Below are positions 1 to 8,439 of a stretch of DNA of 12,133 nt, in pieces. Location of the stretch: NCBI GenBank assembly GCA_049889395.1, contig JBMHDM010000033.1:1-12133 (forward strand), read 5' to 3'. The position numbers and the translations under genes were made by a program. This DNA is from UBA3537 sp049889395 (GTDB taxonomy: Bacteria > Bacteroidota > Bacteroidia > Flavobacteriales > Flavobacteriaceae). The first letter of the stretch is position 1. Every line of letters starts with the position of its first letter. A model generated the notes under the pieces. The model was not told the DNA's origin. It made no database searches and saw only the letters and a program-made list of their open reading frames with translations.

Positions 1-932
1 GAGATCAACTTTACGAAGTTATCATTCAATCCGATACTGGCATTGGCATCAAAAGTACTGGTTTTGGATTCAGAGACAAAATCTTGTGAAACTACGCCTT
101 CTTCGGTATATCCCAAAATACCTTTTAATTCATTTTCTGAAGCTTTTTTTAATGCCAATTTCACCGCCTCAAAGCTTGCACTTTTCTCTAATCTACAAGT
201 CAAGTCAACAACAGAAACATCAACGGTTGGAACTCTAAAAGCCATACCCGTCAATTTACCATTGAGCTCTGGTATAACTTTCCCTACTGCTTTGGCTGCA
301 CCAGTGGAGGCTGGTACGATATTGTTGAGTGAGGCACGTCCTAATCTGTAATTTTTTTTCGATGGTCCATCTACCGTAAATTGAGTAGCTGTTGCAGCAT
401 GTACAGTAGTCATTAGCCCTTCAACTATACCAAAATTATCATGAATAACTTTAGCTAAAGGGGCTAAACAATTTGTTGTACAAGAAGCGTTTGAAACGAT
501 TGTATGATTTGCAGTAATATCATTGTGATTTACTCCCATTACAAACATGGGCGCATCGGCAGACGGCGCAGATATAGCTACTTTCTTAGCACCTGCAGTA
601 ATATGCTTTTGTGCACCTTCTAATGTTGTAAATATTCCTGTACAATCTAAAACAACTTGAGCGTCGACGGCATCCCATTTCAAGTCTTCAGGATTTCGTT
701 CTGCAGTGACCCTGATTTCATTTCCATTAACAATCAAGTTGCCATTTTTGATTTCTATAGTTCCTTTAAACTGACCATGAACGGAATCATATTTGAGAAG
801 ATATGCTAAATGATCGACGTCCAACAAGTCATTGATTCCAACAACTTCTACTTCTGGGCGTTCGGATGCAATTCTGAATGCAATTCGTCCTATTCTTCCA
901 AATCCGTTAATTCCTATTTTTACTTTTGACAT
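1..932 (-). CDS. gapA: Type I glyceraldehyde-3-phosphate dehydrogenase (partial, C-terminus cut by window edge)
   Basis: This enzyme oxidises and phosphorylates glyceraldehyde-3-phosphate to 1,3-bisphosphoglycerate in cytosolic glycolysis. Reading from the ATG at 930-932, 310 codons are visible; the family is usually about 330-335 aa, so only the last 20 or so residues are missing. The N-terminus carries the Rossmann motif INGFGRIGR (residues 8-16). An acidic residue in GINDLLD (32-38) fits NAD+ rather than NADP+ preference. The catalytic cysteine lies in SNASCTTNC (Cys151), and the catalytic histidine is in TTVHAATATQ (His178). STGAAKAV and VPTVDVSVVDLT follow in the catalytic domain, and LNDNFVKLI is at the edge. 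The gene starts 35 bp after the pfkA stop on the same strand with no obvious promoter between, so the two glycolytic genes are probably cotranscribed. Identification is secure; an intact C-terminus is assumed. Confidence 0.96.
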   Translation of the reverse strand, partial: MSKVKIGINGFGRIGRIAFRIASERPEVEVVGINDLLDVDHLAYLLKYDSVHGQFKGTIEIKNGNLIVNGNEIRVTAERNPEDLKWDAVDAQVVLDCTGIFTTLEGAQKHITAGAKKVAISAPSADAPMFVMGVNHNDITANHTIVSNASCTTNCLAPLAKVIHDNFGIVEGLMTTVHAATATQFTVDGPSKKNYRLGRASLNNIVPASTGAAKAVGKVIPELNGKLTGMAFRVPTVDVSVVDLTCRLEKSASFEAVKLALKKASENELKGILGYTEEGVVSQDFVSESKTSTFDANASIGLNDNFVKLI

Positions 933-967
933 GTTATTTGTGATTTTTGGTTAGTTAGTTTAGTTAA

Positions 968-1954
968 TTATGTACTCATGATATCGGATACTCTGAGTAA
1001 CTCTTCATCAATTTTGGAATGTCCTTTGACTGCTTTATTTATGGGGTACAACTCTAGTTTATTGTTTATCGTTCCAACCATGACATTTTTTTTGCCTTCA
1101 AGAAGCGATTCGACTGCCTTAACACCCATTCTGGAAGCCAATACACGATCGAAACATGAGGGAGATCCGCCACGTTGCATGTGACCTAAAACCGAGACTC
1201 TGACGTCATAGCCTTGAAGATTTTCTTCAACATAATCCCTAAGTTCAAAGACGTTTTTGCCTGTTTTGTCACCCTCAGCTACTACAACTATACTAGACGA
1301 TTTTCCAGAATTTTTACTACGCTCAAGAGATTCCAAAAGTCGCTCTAGTCCTAGATCTTCTTCAGGTACTAGTATTTCTTCAGCACCAGAACCTACACCA
1401 GCATTCAGTGCTATGTGTCCAACATCTCTACCCATGACTTCGACGAAAAATAATCGCTTGTGAGAGCTGGCTGTGTCTCTAATTTTGTCTATGGCCTCTA
1501 CAGCGGTATTTAGAGCTGTGTCATATCCAAGAGTGAAGTTAGTTCCGACAATGTCATTGTCTATTGTTCCAGGTATTCCAATGATGGGAAAATTAAATTC
1601 ATCATTAAAAATCATACCTCCAGTAAAAGTTCCATCGCCTCCAATCAAAACCAGGGCATCGATTTCAAATTTTTGGAGTTGACTGTAGGCCTTTTGTCTG
1701 CCTTCTTTAGTCCTAAATTCATCAGAGCGTGCAGACTTTAAAAATGTACCTCCTTTGTTTATTATGTAGTTAACGCTTCTAGCGTCTAGTACTTTAAAAT
1801 CGCCTTCAATCATGCCCTCATAACCTCTGTATATTCCTAAACAGTCTATTTTGTGATGTGCGCATGTGCGAACTACAGAACGGATTGCAGCGTTCATCCC
1901 TGGTGCATCACCACCAGATGTCAGTACTCCTATTTTTTTTATGGTTTTAGGCAT
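968..1954 (-). CDS. pfkA: ATP-dependent 6-phosphofructokinase
   Basis: It phosphorylates fructose-6-phosphate to fructose-1,6-bisphosphate, the committed step of glycolysis. The full 328-aa length is close to the usual ~320 aa of bacterial PfkA. Visible motifs are LTSGGDAPGMNAAIR (11-25) for ATP binding, GGDGT (105-109), whose Gly at the position occupied by Asp in PPi-dependent enzymes indicates ATP use, and GTIDND (129-134) with the catalytic Asp. The substrate motif MGRDVGHIAL (174-183) and HMQRGGSP (258-265) also match. Arg76, Arg167, Arg176 and Arg252 fall where substrate- or nucleotide-binding arginines lie in E. coli PfkA. Two residues of the classical effector site look replaced: Ala58 where E. 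coli has Arg54, and Ser217 where Bacillus has Arg211. The ATG at 1952-1954 gives the canonical N-terminus. gapA follows 35 bp downstream. Confidence 0.97.
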   Translation of the reverse strand: MPKTIKKIGVLTSGGDAPGMNAAIRSVVRTCAHHKIDCLGIYRGYEGMIEGDFKVLDARSVNYIINKGGTFLKSARSDEFRTKEGRQKAYSQLQKFEIDALVLIGGDGTFTGGMIFNDEFNFPIIGIPGTIDNDIVGTNFTLGYDTALNTAVEAIDKIRDTASSHKRLFFVEVMGRDVGHIALNAGVGSGAEEILVPEEDLGLERLLESLERSKNSGKSSSIVVVAEGDKTGKNVFELRDYVEENLQGYDVRVSVLGHMQRGGSPSCFDRVLASRMGVKAVESLLEGKKNVMVGTINNKLELYPINKAVKGHSKIDEELLRVSDIMST

Positions 1955-1970
1955 AATTTAGGTATGATTG

Positions 1971-1978
1971 CAAAATTA
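1971..1978 (-). promoter_or_regulatory. Predicted Bacteroidota -7 promoter element before pfkA
   Basis: On the minus strand these bases read TAATTTTG, a perfect fit to the Bacteroidota -7 consensus TAnnTTTG. It ends 16 nt before the pfkA ATG, so the predicted leader is only about 10 nt long. No TTG lies 17-23 nt upstream where a -33 element would be expected, so the call rests on the -7 box alone. If real, it would let pfkA-gapA be expressed independently of tamB, which lies upstream on the same strand. Confidence 0.4.
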
Positions 1979-2090
1979 CTAAACTTATGTTACAGTTATA
2001 CGATCTAAAAGACTATAATTTTCAAACTTTATAAAATTCAAACGTTTTCGTTAATAACTAATTGGAGTTTGATGATGGGAATTCGTAATT

Positions 2091-5000
2091 TCATTCATTT
2101 TCGTTAGATTTCTTAAACTCCATGTATTCTGGAAATTCAGATTCTTTTTCTGTCGCTTTAAAAGAATCTTGTTGGGTTATTTTCTTTTCCGAAAATAATT
2201 CACTCAATAATTCCTTGAGATTGTCAAATTCAATATTGTAGGACAGTCCTAATCCTTGTGTGTAGCCAATTTGATCGCCAAAGTTTTGAATACTATTTTC
2301 TCTGTTGAAAAACTTAAGCGATAAGGTTCGATCTTCATTTAATAACACTTCTACTTCAAAGTCTCCAGCAACAGTAGTTTGACTAACTCCTCCTATGGGG
2401 ACTCCAACTTTTCCGTTTATCAATACGTTTTCACTGATTTTTGTAGAAAGTGTTACTCCTACTCGACTGTCCGTTTCAATCTCGGGAGTGTTCTTCCCTA
2501 TGTCTAAATTTAAACCTAATTTGACTTTGTTGTCGTCATCCGAAAATATATCATTCAGCATATTGGTTACACCGTCAGAGACTAGTTCAAAAGCGTCTTG
2601 AGTGTCTAGTGCAATTTTACTCCTGAAAGCACCCGTTGCGAGGAGTGATAGTGCTTGAAATTCACGTTTGTCCTTGTCTCTAAGGCGGTCTGCTAACTCG
2701 CTGTTGAGTGCTGAATTGATATTGGGAAAACGAATATCAAAGTTGATATTTGGCTTTTCTAGGGCTTCGGTGAGTTGAACTTTGACCTCTACTGGAATGG
2801 TTTGATTGATAGGGTTGTCAAGCAAGGTAGAGGGATTCACTGACAAGTCATCATAGATAGCTTCAATATTGATCTCTGCCTGAAGTGGATTTCCTTCCCA
2901 GACAAGCGTACCGTCTTTCACCAATTTAAATTTTTTCTGAACAAGCTTTCCAATACTATAATTGTAATATCCCGATAGAACCAAAAAATCTCCATACATT
3001 AAAAACTTATCACTGGTGTTGATTTGTGCCAAAATACTGCCGTTTCCTCGACCTACAATAGAGCTTCCAGTATCTTTATCCAAAACAATTTCAATTTCAG
3101 CATCATCAGTGACGTCCATATTAAATTCCATTTCAACACCTTCTATATCGTCCAATTGAACCGAACGACCTTCATATTGTAATTGTTTTTCCTCTGGACT
3201 AAGAAATTTTATGTACGAATTTTCTCCAATCATTTCACTATCGTTCAATGGAATTTTAAAAATGGTTCCCTTTGAAGTGGCAACATTAGCTTCAATAAAA
3301 AGTTGGTTCATTGGGCCTTCGATGTTGATATTTCCATCAACAAATCCAGTACCGTAATATAGAGATTCATTGGTTTCGGACGTGTTTAAAACCAATAAAC
3401 GAGAGGAATCGATATTTATATCTAAAGACCAATTTGAGAAATTATTGTGACTCATTTTTCCACTCAAAACCCCATTTGAATTAAACGTTGTATCTGCAAA
3501 GTTAGCAGACTTAAAAATAAAGCTTTGTTGTTGTAAATCTATTTTGGTTTGATCATCAAAAGCATATTTCACATTAAGATATGGTACAAAAAGATGGCCA
3601 CCGTCAAGACCAAGACTGCCGTTAATTTGAGGTTTTTCTAATCGCCCGGTCACCTCAGCCTGACCACTAATTTTTCCTCGAATTTCTGTTATAACACCAC
3701 CAACTAGTGGATTCAAGGGCTCAAGAATAAAATTTTCAAACTTGAGACTCACGTCTAATTTTGAGTTCTCTCCTGAAACATCCAAAAGACCGATGGCTGA
3801 AAAGGACTCATTCCTATCATCTTTGACTCGGATATCAACATCATAACTAGTTAATGAGGAATTCCCTACTACATCAGCATTGAAAGCCCCAAGATTAAAT
3901 CCATTAACACTAAAATCCTCAATATTCAAAAGGGATTTGGGCAGAAGCGTATTTTTAAATTTTGAAATAACCAGATTTCCGTTGACAGTTCCCCCCAAAC
4001 TGAGGCTATCTATCTCTGGGGTAACTTTGGCCAAATCAACATTCTTGAATTTAAGGTTTAAATTTCCAGATAATGAGTCTTTAGCCTGGCCACTCAGGAT
4101 TAATTGTTCGGTCTCATAAGATAGATCCAAATCTTCAATAAAATAGGTCTTAGTTTTTGGATTGAAAATGATTTTGTTTTTGCTATTTGATAGACCATTA
4201 ACTTGCCATGGAATCCCTTTAAAAATAGCTTTTGACGGTTTTAAACCAACCACAGAATTTTCGTCTTTCAAAGTGTAATACCAATTTAAATCGAACAGGT
4301 CTTTGTTTTGTTTTCCACCTCTAAATTCTGACTTCATGTAAAGCGTATCGTTGAGCGTTACGTTTATCAAATTGAAAGAATTGGCCTCGTAGTATGGGGT
4401 TTTAAAACGTTCTAATTGAATGTAGGTGTTGAAAATGGGATTGTCATTTGCTAATTGTACTTGAATCTGCTCAGCAAGATAATCTTCTAATTCAATATTT
4501 GGTGATTTGAAAGTAAGCATGAACTTTTTGGGATCACTATCCAAAAATCCTTTAACAAAGGTATTAGTACCAACTTTTAATTTGGGATAAAATACCTCAA
4601 TTATTTTATTAAAAATTTTAAAATTAAAACTTAAATATTGCCCTTGTTCTACAGGATTTGAAAGCGACTGAGAATACAAATCTGCAACAGCGTTTCGGAG
4701 CATTGACGGAATTTGATTGATTTTAAACTTTCCTTTGAATATACCTTGAATAATTTCTGGGGAATTAATAGCTATGGTACGGTTGTCGCTAGAATCGAAA
4801 GTTGAAAAAATTTGAAAATCTTCAAAATAATAGACGTCATTTTGGTTGGTATATAATGCGTTTTTAAATTTTAAATTCCCGTATGCATCATCAAAGTTGG
4901 TACCACGCATATCGAGCTCCAAACGACCTTTTAGAACAGAAATATCATCCCGAGTTACAAAATTTAATTCTCTCAAATTAGCATGACTAACCTCTGCTGT

Positions 5001-6542
5001 AAAATCATAAATATTCTCTTTCCCTGAAAAATCAACTAAACCCTCAAAGTCTAATTTTAAGTTAGGGTCGCTGGTGTTTAAAGCCCCTTTAAAAACATGG
5101 TCTTTAACAAAGCCTTGCACTTCAATATCTTTGTAGATATAATTGTTAAATTCGAAATTTTGGCAAATTCCATTCACATTGGAACGAACATTTTCAATGG
5201 TAAACCCCTTGCCTTCTAACGTCAAATTCGAGTTTACCAGACCCACTTTTGGTTCGTTGAGAATAACCCCAAGATCAAAATCCATTAAATTCAATTGACC
5301 GCTATAGCTAGCGCTATCAATGGGCTTTATATTCGAAAGTTTGAGGTCTGTATACAACTGACCAATAGCTGTGCTAATATCAAAATTTATGTCGATAGAA
5401 TCATCAAAAATCGAGGCATCGCCCTGTGCAGAAAAATCCCCAAGGGGTTTTAAATTTGAAGGCAGATTGTTTCCTAAAAGTCTGGGCAAAATAGCTTTTA
5501 GTTCAGAATAATTTGAACGCAAGGTTTGAAATTGTCCCAGCATCATAAAAGAATCAGATTTGGAGCTTATTAAGTTTTTAAAGCTAAATTGACCCTCAAT
5601 TCGTGTCGCACCAGAAGCATTATCTAAAGAAAAATTATGAAGCATCAAATCATTCAGTGTTCCTTGGACATCTGTAGTCAGCTGTACGGTAGTTGATTGA
5701 CCAAACTCTGGATAAAAAATATTTAATTCGCCCAAATTAATAGTGCTTTGAGAGAAATGAGCCTCAAGGTTAACCTTTTCTGAGAAGTTTTTCAAATCCG
5801 CTCTTTGGTAAGAAAATTTCAAATGGCCTTGCAACTGTGATTTTGAGGTGTTAATATTTAAATCATCAAAAGTCATCCCATCAAGCCTGTAGTTAAAATC
5901 GGTTTGAAAATTTTTCATTACCACGCCACGGGGATCATTGAAATTGAGCGATTGAATGTTTGCATGAACATTTGGTCCATTAATCCAAAAATCTGAAACT
6001 TCGATGTTTAATGCTTTAAAATCTAATAATTGAGATTGGGTTTTATTAGAATTACTTAACTTGAAAGTGCTGTTATAAATGGATAGTTCATCGGAGGATA
6101 ATTTAAAAGGTGACCCTGTTTTCTTTTGATCACTTTCAAAACGATCCACAAAAATATCCAAGTTTGAGTCTCCCTCATCCGCATATGTTTTGATATGAAA
6201 AAACAACCCATAGATGTCTATATCCTTAAAAATCAGGTTATTGTCTTTAATTTTTATAAAACTTATAATGGAGCTATTCAGTTCCTCTATGGCGATTAAT
6301 GTATCATTGTGGTGATCTCTTATGAGTATATTTTTCAATTCAATATCCCCATTGAACTGAAGTCCTACTTTATCAACTCTGATATCGGTCCCAAATTGTT
6401 CATTTAATTGATTTGTCGCATAGCCTCCAAAATAAGTTTGAACACTAGGGATAGAACAGACCAAAACTACAGAAATGAATAGTAGCAGTAAAATTGCTAC
6501 AACTCTAATTAATATGTTAAATCGTTTTCTAATACCTATCAA
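2091..6542 (-). CDS. tamB: TamB/DUF490-family envelope translocation and assembly protein (AsmA-like)
   Basis: This 1483-aa protein belongs to the TamB (DUF490) family: long periplasmic beta-rich proteins anchored in the inner membrane. In other bacteria they act with an outer-membrane Omp85/TamA partner in outer-membrane protein assembly or lipid transport. Residues 1-9 are basic and 10-31 form one membrane anchor. A very long repetitive beta-rich region follows. The C-terminal ~450 residues look like the DUF490 domain, including GYYNYSIGKLVQKKFKLV and the following VWEGNPLQAEI (about 1190-1220). The tail after that is charged (K/E-rich). The start is TTG at 6540-6542: an in-frame TAA lies at 6555-6557, and the next Met comes only after about 200 residues, beyond the anchor. 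No TamA-like gene is visible here, so the pairing is unproven. Family assignment is firm; the cellular role is inferred. Confidence 0.87.
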   Translation of the reverse strand: MIGIRKRFNILIRVVAILLLLFISVVLVCSIPSVQTYFGGYATNQLNEQFGTDIRVDKVGLQFNGDIELKNILIRDHHNDTLIAIEELNSSIISFIKIKDNNLIFKDIDIYGLFFHIKTYADEGDSNLDIFVDRFESDQKKTGSPFKLSSDELSIYNSTFKLSNSNKTQSQLLDFKALNIEVSDFWINGPNVHANIQSLNFNDPRGVVMKNFQTDFNYRLDGMTFDDLNINTSKSQLQGHLKFSYQRADLKNFSEKVNLEAHFSQSTINLGELNIFYPEFGQSTTVQLTTDVQGTLNDLMLHNFSLDNASGATRIEGQFSFKNLISSKSDSFMMLGQFQTLRSNYSELKAILPRLLGNNLPSNLKPLGDFSAQGDASIFDDSIDINFDISTAIGQLYTDLKLSNIKPIDSASYSGQLNLMDFDLGVILNEPKVGLVNSNLTLEGKGFTIENVRSNVNGICQNFEFNNYIYKDIEVQGFVKDHVFKGALNTSDPNLKLDFEGLVDFSGKENIYDFTAEVSHANLRELNFVTRDDISVLKGRLELDMRGTNFDDAYGNLKFKNALYTNQNDVYYFEDFQIFSTFDSSDNRTIAINSPEIIQGIFKGKFKINQIPSMLRNAVADLYSQSLSNPVEQGQYLSFNFKIFNKIIEVFYPKLKVGTNTFVKGFLDSDPKKFMLTFKSPNIELEDYLAEQIQVQLANDNPIFNTYIQLERFKTPYYEANSFNLINVTLNDTLYMKSEFRGGKQNKDLFDLNWYYTLKDENSVVGLKPSKAIFKGIPWQVNGLSNSKNKIIFNPKTKTYFIEDLDLSYETEQLILSGQAKDSLSGNLNLKFKNVDLAKVTPEIDSLSLGGTVNGNLVISKFKNTLLPKSLLNIEDFSVNGFNLGAFNADVVGNSSLTSYDVDIRVKDDRNESFSAIGLLDVSGENSKLDVSLKFENFILEPLNPLVGGVITEIRGKISGQAEVTGRLEKPQINGSLGLDGGHLFVPYLNVKYAFDDQTKIDLQQQSFIFKSANFADTTFNSNGVLSGKMSHNNFSNWSLDINIDSSRLLVLNTSETNESLYYGTGFVDGNINIEGPMNQLFIEANVATSKGTIFKIPLNDSEMIGENSYIKFLSPEEKQLQYEGRSVQLDDIEGVEMEFNMDVTDDAEIEIVLDKDTGSSIVGRGNGSILAQINTSDKFLMYGDFLVLSGYYNYSIGKLVQKKFKLVKDGTLVWEGNPLQAEINIEAIYDDLSVNPSTLLDNPINQTIPVEVKVQLTEALEKPNINFDIRFPNINSALNSELADRLRDKDKREFQALSLLATGAFRSKIALDTQDAFELVSDGVTNMLNDIFSDDDNKVKLGLNLDIGKNTPEIETDSRVGVTLSTKISENVLINGKVGVPIGGVSQTTVAGDFEVEVLLNEDRTLSLKFFNRENSIQNFGDQIGYTQGLGLSYNIEFDNLKELLSELFSEKKITQQDSFKATEKESEFPEYMEFKKSNENE

Positions 6543-6703
6543 ATTATTGTAAAATTATGAAATCCAAATTGAAATCATAATTAATGCCCATAAACACTAT
6601 AAATTTCTCTTATTTTTTTTATTTCTTTGTAGATAATTAAGGTTACAGCAATAGTTCTGCCAAACTCCTGCAAAGAAAATAAAATATAAATTTAATCTTT
6701 CAG
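6543..6703. promoter_or_regulatory. Divergent intergenic region between tamB and tsaD
   Basis: This 161-bp AT-rich region separates divergent genes and must hold the promoter of the tsaD operon and probably that of tamB. I find no perfect TAnnTTTG on either strand. The nearest candidates are TTTCTTTG at 6622-6629 (plus) and TCAATTTG on the minus strand at 6572-6565, each with one mismatch at a fixed position and neither with a well-placed -33 TTG. There is no clear operator, riboswitch or small gene. The functional claim rests on gene orientation. Confidence 0.45.
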
Positions 6704-7726
6704 ATGTTACACGAAAAAACTTATATCTTGGGGATAGAATCATCTTGTGATGATACTGCTGCAGCAGTGCTTTGTGATGGAAAAATTTTAAGCAACATCA
6801 TTGCCAATCAGTCCATCCACGAAGCCTATGGTGGTGTGGTTCCAGAACTGGCCTCAAGAGCACATCAGCAAAATATTATTCCAGTCGTGCATCAAGCCCT
6901 AAAGGAGGCAGGAATTTCGAAAAAAGAACTTTCCGCCATTGCTTTTACAAGAGGACCAGGCTTAATGGGATCGTTGCTAGTTGGCACTTCATTTGCGAAA
7001 TCATTAGCCATGGGGCTTCAAATTCCATTAATTGAGGTCAATCATATGCAAGCTCACATCTTGGCACATTTTATTGATAAAAAGGGATACAAAAAACCAA
7101 ATTTTCCGTTTTTAGCCATGACTATTTCTGGAGGACACACCCAAATTGTAGCGGTTAAAGACTACTTTGATATGTCAGTTATTGGGGAAACCATTGATGA
7201 TGCCGTTGGAGAAGCATTCGATAAAAGTGGTAAACTTCTAGGACTCGGCTATCCTGCTGGTCCAGAAATAGATAAACGTGCAAAATTGGGTAATCCAAAA
7301 GCCTTTCATTTTACAAAACCCAAGGTTGATGGTTTGAATTTTAGTTTTTCAGGACTCAAAACAGCCATATTATATTTTATTCAAAAAAACACCAAAGCCA
7401 ATTCTAATTTCATCCAAGAAAACCTTAATGATATCTGTGCCTCGATTCAATATACAATTGTAGGGATTCTAATGGATAAACTCAAAAAAGCAACCCATGA
7501 AACAAAGATCGATAGAGTGGCAATTGGGGGCGGTGTTTCTGCTAATTCAGGAATTCGAGAAGCTTTAAAAAGCGCTGAACAAAAATTTGGCTGGGAAACC
7601 TTTGTTCCTGCATTTGAATTCACAACAGATAATGCCGCCATGATAGCCATTGTAGGTTATTTGAAATATCTTAACGAAGATTTCACCTCACAAAATGTGA
7701 TGGCAACAGCTAGACTAAAAATTTAG
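6704..7726 (+). CDS. tsaD: tRNA N6-adenosine threonylcarbamoyltransferase TsaD
   Basis: TsaD transfers the threonylcarbamoyl group from threonylcarbamoyl-adenylate to A37 of ANN-decoding tRNAs, working in the cytosol with TsaB and TsaE. The 340-aa length is standard for the family. Motifs of the ASKHA-fold Kae1/TsaD family are present in order: GIESSCDDT (10-18), PELASRAHQ (47-55), HMQAHIL (114-120) with metal ligands His114 and His118, SGGHTQ (142-147), DDAVGEAFDK (165-174) and GYPAGPEID (182-190). GGGVSANSGIR (275-285) and TTDNAAMI (307-314), with the third metal ligand Asp309, complete the set. TsaB, TsaE and TsaC are not in this window. It is the first gene of a compact plus-strand operon; rsmE starts 8 bp after its stop. 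The chosen ATG gives the usual short N-terminus before GIESSCDDT. Confidence 0.97.
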   Translation: MLHEKTYILGIESSCDDTAAAVLCDGKILSNIIANQSIHEAYGGVVPELASRAHQQNIIPVVHQALKEAGISKKELSAIAFTRGPGLMGSLLVGTSFAKSLAMGLQIPLIEVNHMQAHILAHFIDKKGYKKPNFPFLAMTISGGHTQIVAVKDYFDMSVIGETIDDAVGEAFDKSGKLLGLGYPAGPEIDKRAKLGNPKAFHFTKPKVDGLNFSFSGLKTAILYFIQKNTKANSNFIQENLNDICASIQYTIVGILMDKLKKATHETKIDRVAIGGGVSANSGIREALKSAEQKFGWETFVPAFEFTTDNAAMIAIVGYLKYLNEDFTSQNVMATARLKI

Positions 7727-7734
7727 ACTAACCG

Positions 7735-8439
7735 ATGCAACTGTTTTACAACCCAACTATAGCAAAACACGATCAAGACTTTTATTTTAATAAAAATGAA
7801 AGTAGACATATTGTAAAAGTACTACGAAAAAAGAGTGGAGATAAAATACTTATAACCAATGGATTAGGATATATTTTTGAATCAAAAATTTTACTATCAG
7901 ATCCAAATAAATGCCAGGTAAAAATCTTAAAAGTTACCAAGCAATCGAGACAAAAACACAATATACATCTAGCAGTTGCCCCCACAAAATTAAACGATCG
8001 GTTTGAATGGTTTTTGGAAAAAGCAACTGAAATTGGTGTTGATGAAATCACCCCCATTTTTTGTACAAATAGTGAGCGAAAGGTTATCAAACCTAATCGA
8101 TACAATAAAATAATTCATGCCGCAGCCAAACAATCCCTTCGCGCCTATTTCCCCATCCTTCGTCCAGCCGTAAAGTTTAAAGATTTTGTCCATAACTTTA
8201 AATCCGAAAACGATTTTATTGCGCATTGTATGGACACACCAAAACCTCATTTGAAGTCCGAGTTAAAACTGAATCAAGATGTCCTGATTCTTATCGGTCC
8301 AGAGGGAGATTTTACAACAACAGAGATAGAACTTGCCGAGCAAAATGGTTTTAAAGCCATCAGCTTGGGGAATTCTAGAATGAGAACTGAAACCGCTGCT
8401 GTAATGGCTTGTCACACCGTACAACTTTGTCATGTCTAG
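7735..8439 (+). CDS. rsmE: 16S rRNA (uracil(1498)-N(3))-methyltransferase RsmE
   Basis: RsmE uses S-adenosylmethionine to methylate N3 of U1498 in 16S rRNA, near the decoding site of the 30S subunit. The 234 aa match the family. The N-terminal ~70 residues fit the PUA-like RNA-binding domain, including HIVKVLRKKSGD (25-36). From about 73 a SPOUT (knotted) methyltransferase domain follows, with KATEIGVDEITPI (96-108), the SAM-loop motif LIGPEGDFT (186-194) and the C-terminal knot motif LGNSRMRTETA (211-221). The gene follows tsaD by 8 bp and its last 8 nt overlap the start of the DUF4159 gene, so translational coupling is likely. All key motifs are intact. Confidence 0.95.
   Translation: MQLFYNPTIAKHDQDFYFNKNESRHIVKVLRKKSGDKILITNGLGYIFESKILLSDPNKCQVKILKVTKQSRQKHNIHLAVAPTKLNDRFEWFLEKATEIGVDEITPIFCTNSERKVIKPNRYNKIIHAAAKQSLRAYFPILRPAVKFKDFVHNFKSENDFIAHCMDTPKPHLKSELKLNQDVLILIGPEGDFTTTEIELAEQNGFKAISLGNSRMRTETAAVMACHTVQLCHV

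Noticed and set aside
43..351. Open frame of 102 codons on the plus strand
   Set aside because: It lies wholly antisense to gapA, whose minus-strand translation is a clear GAPDH. No supporting start signals or family resemblance were seen.
2021..2043. Repeated TTCAAAC words (2021-2027 and 2037-2043) that could be promoter boxes on the minus strand
   Set aside because: The spacing is about 10 bp and the -7-like box has an extra base (TA plus three bases plus TTTG), so it does not fit the Bacteroidota promoter form.
2041..2052. Short hairpin AACG-TTTT-CGTT between pfkA and tamB
   Set aside because: The stem has only four pairs and no uridine run directly follows it on the minus strand, so I do not call it a tamB terminator.
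6619..6629. Possible tsaD -7 box in TATTTCTTTG
   Set aside because: The spacing inside the box is wrong for TAnnTTTG, and no TTG occurs at the right distance upstream; it is mentioned only as a weak candidate within the divergent region.
7782..8250. Two minus-strand open frames antisense to rsmE (7782-8105 and 7990-8250)
   Set aside because: They overlap the well-conserved rsmE coding sequence in the wrong direction, and their translations have no recognisable domain.
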